The notes below the pieces were generated by a model. The model was not told the origin of the DNA. It ran no database searches and saw only the letters and a program-made list of their open reading frames with translations. Shown in pieces: positions 1 to 11,737 of a DNA stretch of 64,000 bases. Source of the DNA: Quatrionicoccus australiensis (GTDB lineage: Bacteria; Pseudomonadota; Gammaproteobacteria; Burkholderiales; Rhodocyclaceae); NCBI RefSeq assembly GCF_020510525.1, contig NZ_CP075188.1, positions 3,286,001-3,350,000 on the forward strand. The letters run 5' to 3'. Each line of letters opens with the position of its first letter. Position 1 is the first letter of the stretch. The position numbers and the translations under genes were made by a program.

Positions 1-68
1 GCGCCCACTCTTGAAAATCGGGGCACCGGCCCACACATCAGGAAAACCTGATAAACCGGAGCCCCTCG

Positions 69-512
69 ATGAGTGAAAGCCTGCATGTCGTCTGCCCGCA
101 CTGCGCGGCAGTCAACCGTCTTCCCGCCGCCCGTTTGGGCGAGCATCCGAATTGCGGACAATGTCGGCAAGCGCTGTTTTCGGGCTCGCCGATCGAGTTG
201 ACCGCTGGCAACTTCGAACGCCAGGTCGGGCGCAGCGATCTGCCGGTCGTCGTCGACTTCTGGGCCCCCTGGTGCGGCCCCTGTCGCAGCATGGCCCCGG
301 CCTTTGCCCAGGCCTGCGCCGAACTCGAACCGCAGGTTCGCTTCGCCAAGCTCAATACCGAGAACGAACAGCAACTGGCCGCCCGCTTCAACATCCGCAG
401 CATCCCGACCCTGGCCGTTTTCAGGAACGGTCGCGAAATTGCGCGCCAGAGTGGCGCGCTTGACCTGAACACGCTCAAAAACTGGGTTCGCGCCAGTCTT
501 AACAAAACTTAA
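69..512 (+). CDS. trxC: Thioredoxin TrxC (thioredoxin 2)
   Basis: Cytoplasmic thiol-disulfide oxidoreductase of the TrxC type, reduced by thioredoxin reductase and used to reduce protein disulfides. The 147-residue product has the N-terminal zinc-binding module that separates TrxC from TrxA: CPHC at residues 9-12 and CGQC at 29-32. The thioredoxin fold follows, with the catalytic WCGPC at 68-72 and the conserved cis-Pro region (SIPTL) further on. A GGAG ribosome-binding site lies about 8 nt before the ATG. The length is normal for the family. It stands alone, with 52 bp to the next gene. In other bacteria trxC often responds to oxidative stress, but no OxyR site could be recognised here. Confidence 0.96.
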   Translation: MSESLHVVCPHCAAVNRLPAARLGEHPNCGQCRQALFSGSPIELTAGNFERQVGRSDLPVVVDFWAPWCGPCRSMAPAFAQACAELEPQVRFAKLNTENEQQLAARFNIRSIPTLAVFRNGREIARQSGALDLNTLKNWVRASLNKT

Positions 513-564
513 CTTTCCGGGCCGGGGGCCGTTAACCAAGGAACATATCCCCCGGAGGCCCGCC

Positions 565-1623
565 ATGAAAATCGCCAGCGCCCAGCTGCAAATGAGTGCA
601 TCGCACAGCAGCACGCAACGCCACGAAGTTCGCGAATCGATGCAGATGTGGGTTGGCCAGCGCCGGCCGAACACCGAGGCGCAGACCCGACCACAAATCA
701 CCAACAGCGCGCCCGTCACGCTCTCCCAGGCGGGACTGCAGAGCCAGTCTGCGGACGCCATCAGTTCGGGCATCGACTCGGCGGTCGACAACGATCCAAT
801 GCTGAATTTGATCCGCAGCATGATGGAATACCTGACCGGGAAAAAATTTCACAGTTTTGACCCCGGCCAGTTGCATGCCAGCAGCGGATCCACTACAGCC
901 ACACCGGCGGCCACCTCCGGCACGACAAGCCCCCCCCCTGCACCTGCGGCCGGCTATGGCGTAGCCTATGACTACCATGAGTCCTACAGCGAAACGGAGC
1001 AGACCAGTTTCTCGACCACGGGCAGCGTGCAAACCGCCGACGGACGCAGTATCAACTTCAATCTCGAACTGTCGATGTCGCGCAGCTACTACGAGGAGAG
1101 CAACGTCAGCATCCGCCTCGGCGACGCCGCCCGCCAGGTCGACCCGCTGGTCCTGAATTTCGCCGGCAACGCCGCCCAGCTGACCGACCAGCGCTTTGCC
1201 TTCGACCTGAACAGCGACGGCCGCACGGAACAGATCAATTTCGTTTCCCCCGGCAGCGGCTTTCTGGTTTTTGACCGCAACCACGACGGCACCATCAACA
1301 ATGGCAAGGAAATGTTCGGCCCGAGCAGCGGCAACGGCTTCAGCGAACTCGCCGCCCTCGATGATGACAAAAATGGCTGGATCGACGAAAACGATGCCGC
1401 ATTCGGCCAACTCCAGGTTTGGACACGTACCACTGATGCAAAAGAGCAACTGCTGTCGCTGAGCGAAGCCGGAGTGGGTGCTATCGCTCTGGGGAACGTT
1501 GCGACGCCATTCAGTCTAAAAAATGACAGCAATCAGCTCCTTGGCAAAATTCGCAGTTCCGGTATATTTTTGCAGGAAGACGGAAGCGCTGGCACAATCC
1601 AGCAAATAGACCTGACAGCCTGA
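565..1623 (+). CDS. Hypothetical protein with EF-hand-like calcium loops
   Basis: No family name is recognised. The 352-residue product has no signal peptide or membrane segment. The first ~140 residues are Ser/Gln/Thr-rich and look disordered, with a short proline run near 117-120. The second half is ordered and carries three acidic loops of calcium-binding character: DLNSDG, DRNHDG and DDDKNG, each followed by a hydrophobic or Asn/Glu segment as in EF-hand or dockerin/VCBS-type loops. A GGAGG ribosome-binding site precedes the ATG. The gene sits between trxC and a chemoreceptor gene, 27 bp upstream of the latter. Proteins of this build are often described as VCBS- or EF-hand-containing and may be secreted by a leaderless route, but that is inference. 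Confidence 0.75.
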   Translation: MKIASAQLQMSASHSSTQRHEVRESMQMWVGQRRPNTEAQTRPQITNSAPVTLSQAGLQSQSADAISSGIDSAVDNDPMLNLIRSMMEYLTGKKFHSFDPGQLHASSGSTTATPAATSGTTSPPPAPAAGYGVAYDYHESYSETEQTSFSTTGSVQTADGRSINFNLELSMSRSYYEESNVSIRLGDAARQVDPLVLNFAGNAAQLTDQRFAFDLNSDGRTEQINFVSPGSGFLVFDRNHDGTINNGKEMFGPSSGNGFSELAALDDDKNGWIDENDAAFGQLQVWTRTTDAKEQLLSLSEAGVGAIALGNVATPFSLKNDSNQLLGKIRSSGIFLQEDGSAGTIQQIDLTA

Positions 1624-1650
1624 TAAGATGGTCGCTATCGAGGGGACACA

Positions 1651-3270
1651 ATGCCGAGGTTTGGTGACATGAAAATATGGATACGCCTGACGGCTGCCAT
1701 CTGGCTGACACTGGCCATCATCTGGACGATCATCATCGTCTGGGCTACGCAAGTTAATCGCGACACGGCCATCCGGCAGGCTCAGGATTTCTCGCAAAGC
1801 ATCCATGAAATGACCATGGCCGGCCTGACCGGCATGATGATCACCGGCACGGTGGGTCAGCGCGAGGTATTCCTCGACCAGATCAAGCAACTGTCGATCA
1901 TCAAGGATCTGCACGTCGCCCGTGGTGAAGCGGTCGTCAAGCTCTACGGCCCCGACACCAAGGAGACCCGCCAACTCGACCCGCTCGAGAAGCAGGTCAT
2001 GTCCACCGGCGTTCCGTATCTCTCGGTCGAATCCGGCAACGGCAATTCCTACCTGCACGTGATCAACCCGACCAAGGCTTCCAAGAACTACCTCGGCAAG
2101 GATTGCGTGCTCTGCCACCAGGTGCCCGAAGGCACGGTGCTCGGCATTGTCAGCATGAAGGTTTCGCTCGACTCCGTCGAAGCCGATGTCTCCGCTTTCC
2201 GCATCAAGATTGCCGGCGTCGCACTGGCCGCGATCGGCATCCTGCTCGTCATCATCTATCTGCTGACCAACCATTTCGTCACCGTACCGCTCGACGAACT
2301 GCGCAAGGGGCTTTCCGACATCGCCCGCGGCGAAGGCGACCTGACCCGGCGCCTGCCGGTCAAGGGCAAGGATGAAGTCGGCCAGGCTGCGCTCGTCTTC
2401 AACGAGATGATGGAGAACTTCAACCAGCTGGTCCGCCAGGTACGCGACTCCGCCGCGCAGGTGTCGGCCCGCGTCGCAGCGCTTTCTGACAACGCCGACC
2501 GCGTTTCGCAAAGCTCGCACCAGCAGAATGAAAAGTCGAACGATGCAGCAGCTGCGGTCGAGCAACTGGTTTCGAGTATTTCCTCGATCGCCCAGAGCGC
2601 CGAGCATGTCCAGCACCAGTCGCAGGAAAGCCTGCAGCGCGCCAACGAAGGCAGCCGCAACCTCAAGGTACTGCTTGGTGAAATGGATGTTGTCGAACAG
2701 GCCGTCAAGGAAATGGCCGGCTCGGTGAACGAGTTCGTGCGCAGCACCGAGGCGATCACTCACATGACCCGCGAAGTCAAGGACATCGCCGAACAGACCA
2801 ATCTGCTGGCGCTCAATGCCGCGATCGAAGCCGCTCGCGCCGGCGAACAAGGCCGCGGCTTCGCCGTGGTTGCCGACGAGGTGCGCAAGCTGGCAGAAAA
2901 ATCGTCCCGCTCGGCCAGTGAGATCGATTCGATTACCGCCACGCTGAGCGCCCAGTCGGTCGCCGTCCGGCGCAGCATCGAGGAAGGTCTGGAGCATCTG
3001 GAAAGCAGCCAGACTGCCGTGGCTACCGTATCCAGCGTCTTGCAGGCCACCAATGGTTCGGTGACCGAGGTCGGCCATGGCCTGGATGCCATCGCCGCAG
3101 CAACCGACCAGCAGCGCCGCGTCTCCGGCGATGTCGAAGCCAGCATCGAAGCCATTGCCGGCATGGCACGCGAAAACAACGGCACGGTGGAACAGACCAC
3201 GGGTGCCGCACACGACCTGAAACGTCTGGCCGAAGGCCTGACAGCGATGGTGGGCCGCTTCAAGGTCTGA
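1651..3270 (+). CDS. Methyl-accepting chemotaxis protein with periplasmic CxxCH haem motif
   Basis: Transmembrane chemoreceptor that would signal through CheW/CheA to the flagellar motor. Order of parts: TM1 (about residues 9-30), a periplasmic sensor of ~155 residues, TM2 (about 190-213), a HAMP domain, and a long cytoplasmic coiled coil with the conserved hairpin tip ([20 protein letters not shown], starting at about residue 381). The sensor contains C152-V-L-C155-H156, the covalent c-type haem attachment motif, which suggests redox or gas sensing like known haem-containing chemoreceptors of Geobacter and Desulfovibrio. Start: the ATG at 1651 has GAGGGG upstream; an in-frame ATG at 1669 is also possible and would give the more usual short cytoplasmic leader. 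A hairpin terminator follows the stop. Confidence 0.93.
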   Translation: MPRFGDMKIWIRLTAAIWLTLAIIWTIIIVWATQVNRDTAIRQAQDFSQSIHEMTMAGLTGMMITGTVGQREVFLDQIKQLSIIKDLHVARGEAVVKLYGPDTKETRQLDPLEKQVMSTGVPYLSVESGNGNSYLHVINPTKASKNYLGKDCVLCHQVPEGTVLGIVSMKVSLDSVEADVSAFRIKIAGVALAAIGILLVIIYLLTNHFVTVPLDELRKGLSDIARGEGDLTRRLPVKGKDEVGQAALVFNEMMENFNQLVRQVRDSAAQVSARVAALSDNADRVSQSSHQQNEKSNDAAAAVEQLVSSISSIAQSAEHVQHQSQESLQRANEGSRNLKVLLGEMDVVEQAVKEMAGSVNEFVRSTEAITHMTREVKDIAEQTNLLALNAAIEAARAGEQGRGFAVVADEVRKLAEKSSRSASEIDSITATLSAQSVAVRRSIEEGLEHLESSQTAVATVSSVLQATNGSVTEVGHGLDAIAAATDQQRRVSGDVEASIEAIAGMARENNGTVEQTTGAAHDLKRLAEGLTAMVGRFKV

Positions 3271-3290
3271 ACATAAATCAGCCACAAATA

Positions 3291-3316
3291 AAAACCGCCT
3301 CGATCGAGGCGGTTTT
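3291..3316. terminator. Bidirectional rho-independent terminator
   Basis: Perfect 26-nt palindrome, with AAAACCGCCT on the left and AGGCGGTTTT on the right. The A/T flanks supply a T-tract on both strands. It lies between the converging chemoreceptor and kinase genes and can serve both. Confidence 0.85.
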
Positions 3317-3354
3317 CACATCGGCGTCTTGCCGGCGTTCCAGCGCGACTGCTT

Positions 3355-4725
3355 TTACATCGGCGCCAGTTCAAGGTCGAGGCCACCACCCGGACGGGAA
3401 CGCGAGAAGGTACTCAGCGAACCGGTACCAGCCTCGACTGCCGGCTGCCCCTGCGCCGCAGCGATCTTGTTGACCTCGCGCAGACGCTTGATCATGCGCG
3501 CCAGCAAGGCATTGCGCAGGCGACTCAGCAACTCTTCCGAAGACAGCGCCAGGGCTGCCGCATTGATCTCGAGAAAGAGCGTTGTTTCAAGCGTGATGGC
3601 CGTGGCACTGCGCTGATCGCTGGCCGGATGCAGGAAAGTCACCTCGCCGACCGGCTCACTGACGCCAAGACGACACAGGGCGCGCCCCTCGATCGAAATC
3701 TCGACACTGCCGGACAGGATGATGCCGAACACCTTGTTGCGTTCGCTTTCGCGCACGATGGCGACATTCGGGGCAATTTCGCGCCAGACGGAAACACGCA
3801 GCACTTCCCATAACTCGACGTTTTCGAACTCGGTAAAAAAGTCGAGCTTGCGCAGCATCTCGAAATGCCGGCTGTCCTGGGCTGTTTCGTCCTCTTCGAG
3901 TATCTGGTAACGCACCGACGACAGATCCTTGGCGAACTCGGCGCCATTCTTGTAGCGGCTGTAGAGATCCTTTTCCAGCGCCCGCCGCATGATCGGATTG
4001 AGGCCCTCGGGCAGATTCGGATTGAGCGCAGTCACCGCCGGCGCGTCGGTATTGATGATGCGATAGATCAGGGTTGCCTGATTTGCGGCCCGAAATGGCA
4101 GTCGACCGGTAAGCAGCTGGAACATGACCACACCGAGCGAATAGAGGTCGGTTTTCTGGTTGAGCGGGTAGCCCTTGATCTGCTCCGGCGACATGTACGC
4201 CGGCGAACCGACGCCCATGATGAAGGTCGAGTCGCGATCCATGTCCTTGTTCATGTTCAGGGCCAGACCGAAATCGGCGATCTTCGGCTCGTCATTGGCG
4301 GCGACCATGATGTTGGCCGGCTTGATGTCGCGATGGATGATGCCCTGCCGATAAGCCGAATCAAGTGCCATGCAGCACTTGAAAACAATGCCGATGACGC
4401 GGTGCATGGGCAGCAGCTTGTCGATGCGGCAATGCTCTTCAAGGCTGAAACCGTCGATGTACTCCATCGCCAGATAGGCGTAATCGTCCTCAACGACGGC
4501 GTCGTAGACCTGCACGATGTTCGGGTGATTCATCCGGCGCGAGACCATGCCTTCATTCTGGAAGAGCTTGCGCATGCGGCGCGACATGGCCGCGCTGTCC
4601 TGGCCGAAACTGATCACCTTGACCGCGACCTGACGGCCGGCCTCGGGATCGTCACAGAGATAAACCGTCGCCGTCGCCCCCTTGCCGAGCTCGCGAATGA
4701 CGCGGTATTTGCCTATCGTTTCCAT
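3355..4725 (-). CDS. Serine/threonine protein kinase with C-terminal cyclic-nucleotide-binding-like domain
   Basis: Hanks-type protein kinase of 456 residues. The kinase domain fills residues ~7-270 and has the full catalytic set: Gly-rich loop GKGATATVY (14-22), VAVK with Lys36, HRDIKPAN with catalytic Asp133, DFG at 151-153 and an APE-like SPEQ. It should therefore be active. Residues ~290-400 look like a cNMP-binding/Crp-type beta-roll (FFTEFENVELWEVL...GIILSGSVEIS...GEVTFLHP), followed by a flexible Ser/Gly/Arg-rich tail. No transmembrane segment is visible, so it is probably cytosolic. Kinase plus effector-binding domain suggests control by a small ligand, but the key cyclic-phosphate residues were not confirmed. 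It is divergent from grpE and shares the intergenic region with it. Confidence 0.92.
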   Translation of the reverse strand: METIGKYRVIRELGKGATATVYLCDDPEAGRQVAVKVISFGQDSAAMSRRMRKLFQNEGMVSRRMNHPNIVQVYDAVVEDDYAYLAMEYIDGFSLEEHCRIDKLLPMHRVIGIVFKCCMALDSAYRQGIIHRDIKPANIMVAANDEPKIADFGLALNMNKDMDRDSTFIMGVGSPAYMSPEQIKGYPLNQKTDLYSLGVVMFQLLTGRLPFRAANQATLIYRIINTDAPAVTALNPNLPEGLNPIMRRALEKDLYSRYKNGAEFAKDLSSVRYQILEEDETAQDSRHFEMLRKLDFFTEFENVELWEVLRVSVWREIAPNVAIVRESERNKVFGIILSGSVEISIEGRALCRLGVSEPVGEVTFLHPASDQRSATAITLETTLFLEINAAALALSSEELLSRLRNALLARMIKRLREVNKIAAAQGQPAVEAGTGSLSTFSRSRPGGGLDLELAPM

Positions 4726-4819
4726 TCAGGCTGCAGAAAAATCAATCATCGGATGATCGTAGCACGCAGACGCAGTGATGGCAGCAGTTTTGCCCGCGCA
4801 AGAATATTTGTCGAAGGCT

Positions 4820-4847
4820 CTTGAAACCATCACCGACGCCCCCAGAT
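4820..4847 (+). promoter_or_regulatory. Heat-shock (sigma-32/RpoH) promoter of grpE-dnaK-dnaJ
   Basis: CTTGAAA at 4820-4826 matches the sigma-32 -35 element exactly. After 13 nt comes CCCCAGAT at 4840-4847, close to the -10 consensus CCCCATnT. It lies just upstream of grpE, as expected for a chaperone operon. Confidence 0.85.
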
Positions 4848-4875
4848 AGCGAAAAGATTTTTGGGAGAAATACGC

Positions 4876-5433
4876 ATGTCGAACAATGAAACCACCCAGG
4901 AAGAGCTGCTGGGTAAGCAAACCATTACCGAACCTGCCGGCGAGCCGGCCGTTGCGGAAAACACGGACACACTGCCCAGCGTCGAGGAACAATTCCGCCA
5001 GCTGGAACTGAAGGCTGCCGAACACTACGACGCCTGGCTGCGCGCCAAGGCGGAGGGTGAAAACATCCGCCGCCGTGCACAGGAAGACATCAGCAAGGCG
5101 CACAAGTTCGCAGTCGAAAAATTTGCCGGCGAACTCCTGGCCGTCAAGGACAGCCTGGAAGCCGCCCTGGCCGTGCCGGAACAGACCGTCGAAAGCTTCA
5201 AGTCGGGCGTCGAGCTGACCCTGAAACAACTGGTCGCCGCGTTCGAGAAGAACGCCCTGATCGAGGTCAACCCGGTCGGCGAAAAGTTCGATCCGCACAA
5301 GCACCAGGCCATCGGCATGGTCGACGCCGAACAGGAAGCCAATACCGTCGTCACCGTATTGCAGAAGGGCTATCTGATCGCCGAGCGCACGCTGCGCCCG
5401 GCCCTGGTCATGGTCGCCAAAGCAAAGTCTTGA
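4876..5433 (+). CDS. grpE: Nucleotide exchange factor GrpE
   Basis: Co-chaperone that releases ADP from DnaK and so drives the chaperone cycle. The 185-residue product has the typical acidic disordered N-terminus, a long coiled-coil helix (residues ~40-90) and the C-terminal beta domain with the family signature ([20 protein letters not shown]). The frame is open further upstream with a TTG at 4861, but the ATG at 4876 with GGGAG a few bases ahead is the sensible start. First gene of the heat-shock operon, 65 bp ahead of dnaK, behind the sigma-32-type promoter at 4820-4847. Confidence 0.96.
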   Translation: MSNNETTQEELLGKQTITEPAGEPAVAENTDTLPSVEEQFRQLELKAAEHYDAWLRAKAEGENIRRRAQEDISKAHKFAVEKFAGELLAVKDSLEAALAVPEQTVESFKSGVELTLKQLVAAFEKNALIEVNPVGEKFDPHKHQAIGMVDAEQEANTVVTVLQKGYLIAERTLRPALVMVAKAKS

Positions 5434-5498
5434 AATCCGGGGCAACGCCCCCAACTCCAGAACATCGCATTCATTCGTATTCAGTAAAGGAATAAATC

Positions 5499-7435
<1,937 letters not shown>

Positions 7436-7439
<4 letters not shown>

Positions 7440-7464
7440 AACGGACACAGATGTGCCGTTTTAA
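7436..7464 (+). terminator. Hairpin overlapping the dnaK stop codon
   Basis: TTAAAACGG (7436-7444) pairs with CCGTTTTAA (7456-7464), with an inner CAC/GTG pair and an AGAT loop. The right arm ends in TTTT. It may act as a partial terminator or as a 3' end that protects dnaK mRNA. Confidence 0.55.
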
Positions 7465-7466
7465 GT

Positions 7467-7508
7467 GGCCGGATCAAAGCGGACGCCTCGGCGCCGCTTG
7501 ATCCGGCC
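7467..7508 (+). terminator. Long dnaK-dnaJ intergenic stem-loop
   Basis: GGCCGGATCAA (7467-7477) pairs perfectly with TTGATCCGGCC (7498-7508). An inner GCGG/CCGC stem is separated from it by one bulged A. Only TTT follows, so termination is probably partial; it fits the common drop in transcript level from dnaK to dnaJ. Confidence 0.65.
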
Positions 7509-7535
7509 TTTGTGCAGCATCTGTCGGAAACAGCT

Positions 7536-8650
<1,115 letters not shown>

Positions 8651-8678
<28 letters not shown>

Positions 8679-8869
8679 TGCTTCACCTTGCGACGCAGGC
8701 TAACCTGCGCCAGCAGCTTAAGGAGCAAAGCTCCGGCCGAAGCCACAAGGTTAAGGAGTTTTTTGAGGACTGATGCTTCACCTTGCGGCGCAGGCTAACC
8801 TGCGCCAGCAGGTTAAGGAGCAAAGCTCCGGCCGAAGCCACAAGGTAAAGAAGTTTTTCGAGGGCTGAC
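8651..8869 (+). repeat. 95-bp tandem repeat containing the dnaJ 3' end
   Basis: Copy 1 is 8651-8745, copy 2 is 8746-8840 and a degenerate partial copy 3 is 8841-8869. Copies 1 and 2 differ at only two positions. Each unit starts with the last ~9 codons of dnaJ plus stop, then ~66 bp of structured DNA: a stem CGCAGG/CCTGCG around CTAA, and GGAGC-AAA-GCTCC. CTTCACCTTG near the start of the insert is nearly the inverse of CAAGGTTAAG at the next copy's start. The whole 8679-9051 gap holds this repeat, a terminator at 8891-8923 and about 120 bp leading to the next gene. Confidence 0.9.
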
Positions 8870-8890
8870 CGGCCCGCCGGCACCCCGAGA

Positions 8891-8923
8891 ATTGCCCCGC
8901 GCCTGCAACAGGCCCGGGGCAAT
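8891..8923 (+). terminator. Rho-independent terminator of the heat-shock operon
   Basis: ATTGCCCCG pairs with CGGGGCAAT, with an inner GCCTG-CAA-CAGGC stem, followed by TTTCATTTT. Confidence 0.85.
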
Positions 8924-9051
8924 TTTCATTTTGGCCACTTCCGGACGGTCGACCGCTGGCCGGACGCGATTCTCAAACTCAGGCGGCAAGACTTCTCGGG
9001 GCGCGCTTTCGACTGTTAGAATCAGGAAATCACTGTTGGGGGGAATCTCAC

Positions 9052-10197
9052 ATGCAAGTCCTGAAGAGACTGATCACAATCGGCGCCATTGCCTGCTCAA
9101 CATTGAGCTGGGCAAGCGACCCGGGCATTACCGACAGCAGCATCACGCTGGGCATGTCGGTCCCCCTGTCCGGCCCGAACGGCGCCTATGGCGTCGACAT
9201 GCGGCAAACCATCCAGGCCTATTTCGAACAGGTCAACAAGGCGGGCGGCATCAACGGTCGCCGCCTCGAACTGATTGCCCTCGACGACGGTTACGAAACC
9301 GACCGCACGGTCGCCAACACCAAGATCCTGCTCAACGAAAAACGCGCCTTCGCGCTGCTTTCCTACTACGGCTCCAGCCCGACCACCGAAGCCATGAACG
9401 GCGTTTTCGGTCCGGCCCGCGTGCCACTGGTCGGCACCATTTCCGGTGCAGCCAGCCTGCGCGAACCGATCAGCAGCAATGCCAATGCGCGCTACATGTT
9501 CAACGTCCGCGCCAGCTACGCCGACGAAACGGAAGCCATCGTCAATCAGCTGGTGTCGCTGGGCCTGAAGAGCATCGCCGTGTTCTACCAGAATGACGGC
9601 TTCGGCAAATCCGGACTGGAAGGCGTTACCGCCGCGCTGCAAAAACACAACCTGAAGCCGTCGGCAGTCAGCACCGTCGAACGCAACTCGGTCGACGTCA
9701 CCAAGGCCGTCGAGCCGATCGCCAAGGCCAATCCGCAGGCCGTGATCATGGTCACGCTGTACAAGCCGACCGCCGCCTTCGTCAAGGCGATGAAAAAAGC
9801 CGGCCAGGCACCGATGTTCATGACCCTGTCGCCGGTCGGCACCGAGCAACTGGTCCAGGAACTCGGCCCCGATGCCCGCGGCCTGGGCATCTCGCAAGTC
9901 GTGCCCTATCCCTGGAACGACGTCGTGCCCATCGTGCGCGATTACCAGCGCCTGACCAGCAAGACCAACCCGCCGTCCTACTACGGCATGGAAGCCTACC
10001 TGATGGCGCGTACCATGGTCGAAGGCCTCAAGCGCGCCGGCAAGGACCTGAGCCGCGAGAAACTGACCTCGACCCTGGAAAGCATGGGGCCGGTCGATTT
10101 CGGCGGCTACCGCGTCAATTACGGCAGCAACAGCCACCTCGGCTCGCGCCATGTCGAACTGACAGTGATCGGCGCCGGCGGCAAGGTTCTCAAGTAA
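9052..10197 (+). CDS. ABC transporter periplasmic substrate-binding protein (branched-chain amino acid type)
   Basis: Extracellular ligand receptor of the LivJ/LivK (Peripla_BP_6) family, 381 residues. A signal peptide is present (MQVLKRLITIGAIACSTLSWA, cleaved around residue 21-22). The mature protein opens with the family pattern ITLGMSVPLSGPNGAYG and continues with INGRRLELIALDDGYE. The ligand could be an amino acid, amide or aromatic compound; it cannot be told from sequence. No permease or ATPase gene is adjacent, so it is an orphan receptor that either uses a distant transporter or feeds a sensor. A purine-rich GGGGGGAA site precedes the ATG, and a strong terminator follows the stop. 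Confidence 0.93.
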   Translation: MQVLKRLITIGAIACSTLSWASDPGITDSSITLGMSVPLSGPNGAYGVDMRQTIQAYFEQVNKAGGINGRRLELIALDDGYETDRTVANTKILLNEKRAFALLSYYGSSPTTEAMNGVFGPARVPLVGTISGAASLREPISSNANARYMFNVRASYADETEAIVNQLVSLGLKSIAVFYQNDGFGKSGLEGVTAALQKHNLKPSAVSTVERNSVDVTKAVEPIAKANPQAVIMVTLYKPTAAFVKAMKKAGQAPMFMTLSPVGTEQLVQELGPDARGLGISQVVPYPWNDVVPIVRDYQRLTSKTNPPSYYGMEAYLMARTMVEGLKRAGKDLSREKLTSTLESMGPVDFGGYRVNYGSNSHLGSRHVELTVIGAGGKVLK

Positions 10198-10216
10198 GCC
10201 AGACGGTCAACACGAA

Positions 10217-10243
10217 AAAAAGGCCCTTTTTCAGGGCCTTTTT
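10217..10243. terminator. Bidirectional rho-independent terminator
   Basis: AAAAAGGCCCT (10217-10227) pairs with AGGGCCTTTTT (10233-10243) around a five-base loop. It serves the binding-protein gene (+) and cysS (-). Confidence 0.88.
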
Positions 10244-10261
10244 CATTTCCGCATCAGTGAC

Positions 10262-11632
10262 TCAGGCGCGTCGCCAGGTCGTTCCCTGGGCACTGTCGTC
10301 GAGCACGATGCCGGCAGCTTTCAGCGTGTCGCGAATGCCGTCGGCCGCGGCAAAGTCGCGCGCCTTCTTCGCAGCGGCACGATCGGCAATCAACTGCTCG
10401 ATGGCGGCCTCATCAAGACCGCCAGCCTTGGCCGCACCGCGCAGATAAACCGTCGGCTCGCGTTCGAGCAGGCCGATCACGCCGCCCAGCGCCTTGAGCA
10501 GACCGGAAAGCTCGCCGCTCTTCTGGCGGTTGACCTCGCCGGCCAGCTCGAAAAGGACGGCGATCGCGCCGTGCGAATCGAAATCCTCGTTCAGCGCCGC
10601 GGCAAAACGGCTGGCGAAATCATTGCTCCAGTCGATGTCGACCGCCTGCGGCGGCACATCGCGCAGGGCGAAGTAAAGACCATCCAGGCTGTTCTTCGCG
10701 TCATCGAGATGCGCATCCGAGTAATTCAGCGCGCTGCGGTAATGCGCACGCAGGATGAAGAAGCGCACCACCTCGGCATCGTAGCTCTCGAGCACGGTGC
10801 GGATGGTGAAGAAATTGCCCAGCGACTTCGACATCTTCTCGTTGTCGACGCGCACGAAACCGTTGTGCATCCAGTAATTGACGTAGGAGCAGCAGTTCGC
10901 CCCCTCGGACTGGGCGATTTCATTCTCATGATGCGGGAACTGCAGATCCTGACCGCCGCCATGGATGTCGAAATGTTTGCCGAGAATGCTCGAACTCATC
11001 GCCGAGCACTCGATGTGCCAACCCGGTCGACCTTCGCCCCAGGGCGATTCCCAGGCCGGCTCACCCGGCTTGGCGTGTTTCCAGAGCACAAAATCGAGCG
11101 GATCCTGCTTGGCCGAATCAACCTCGACCCGTTCACCGGCGCGCAGGTCATCGAGCGACTTGCCGGACAGCTTGCCGTAGCCCTCGAACTTGCGCACGGC
11201 GTAATTGACGTCGCCATCAACCGCCTGATAGGCCAGGCCACGCGCTTCCAGCTTGCCGATCAGATCGAGCATCTGCGGCACGAACTCGGTCGCGCGCGGC
11301 TCATGATCGGGACGCAGCACGCCCAGCGCGTCGGCATCTTCATGCATGCAGGCGATGAAGCGGTCGGTCAGTTGCAGGATGGTTTCGCCGTTTTCAGCCG
11401 CACGCCGAATGATCTTGTCATCAATATCGGTGATGTTGCGCACATAGGTGACGTCATAACCGCTGGCTTTCAACCAGCGATAAACCATGTCGAAGACCAC
11501 CATGACCCGGGCATGCCCGAGGTGGCAATAGTCGTAAACCGTCATGCCGCATACGTACATGCGGACCTTGTTGGCTTCGATAGGCGTAAAAACCTGTTTT
11601 TCCCGCTTCAGGGAATTGAAAATCTTGAGCAT
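10262..11632 (-). CDS. cysS: Cysteine--tRNA ligase
   Basis: Class I aminoacyl-tRNA synthetase charging tRNA-Cys. The 456 residues have the expected length and motifs: the N-terminal zinc/cysteine site in [18 protein letters not shown] (HIGH variant HLGH), GWHIECSAM with another zinc ligand, HENEIAQSE, and the KMSKS loop ([11 protein letters not shown]). The C-terminal DALR-like and anticodon-binding helices are present. It is divergent from the downstream TPR gene, with 105 bp between them holding both promoters. Confidence 0.98.
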   Translation of the reverse strand: MLKIFNSLKREKQVFTPIEANKVRMYVCGMTVYDYCHLGHARVMVVFDMVYRWLKASGYDVTYVRNITDIDDKIIRRAAENGETILQLTDRFIACMHEDADALGVLRPDHEPRATEFVPQMLDLIGKLEARGLAYQAVDGDVNYAVRKFEGYGKLSGKSLDDLRAGERVEVDSAKQDPLDFVLWKHAKPGEPAWESPWGEGRPGWHIECSAMSSSILGKHFDIHGGGQDLQFPHHENEIAQSEGANCCSYVNYWMHNGFVRVDNEKMSKSLGNFFTIRTVLESYDAEVVRFFILRAHYRSALNYSDAHLDDAKNSLDGLYFALRDVPPQAVDIDWSNDFASRFAAALNEDFDSHGAIAVLFELAGEVNRQKSGELSGLLKALGGVIGLLEREPTVYLRGAAKAGGLDEAAIEQLIADRAAAKKARDFAAADGIRDTLKAAGIVLDDSAQGTTWRRA

Positions 11633-11737
11633 GCCGGGATAAATTCATGGAGCCGCCGGGCTTGAGAAGCCTATGGGAAGGGCAGCAATTTTGATAGAAT
11701 CTTGGGATTGTAAAACTCTGGAAATTATAGCACAGCG

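Noticed and set aside
37..52. Small hairpin ATCAGG-AAAA-CCTGAT before trxC
   Set aside because: Only six pairs and no T-run; not enough to call a terminator.
1516..3285. 589-codon minus-strand frame antisense to the haem chemoreceptor gene
   Set aside because: The plus-strand chemoreceptor is fully supported; the antisense frame has no motif.
8683..8922. Minus-strand frame through the 95-bp repeats, with repeated product segments
   Set aside because: Its repeats come only from the DNA duplication; there is no ribosome-binding site and it runs through the terminator.
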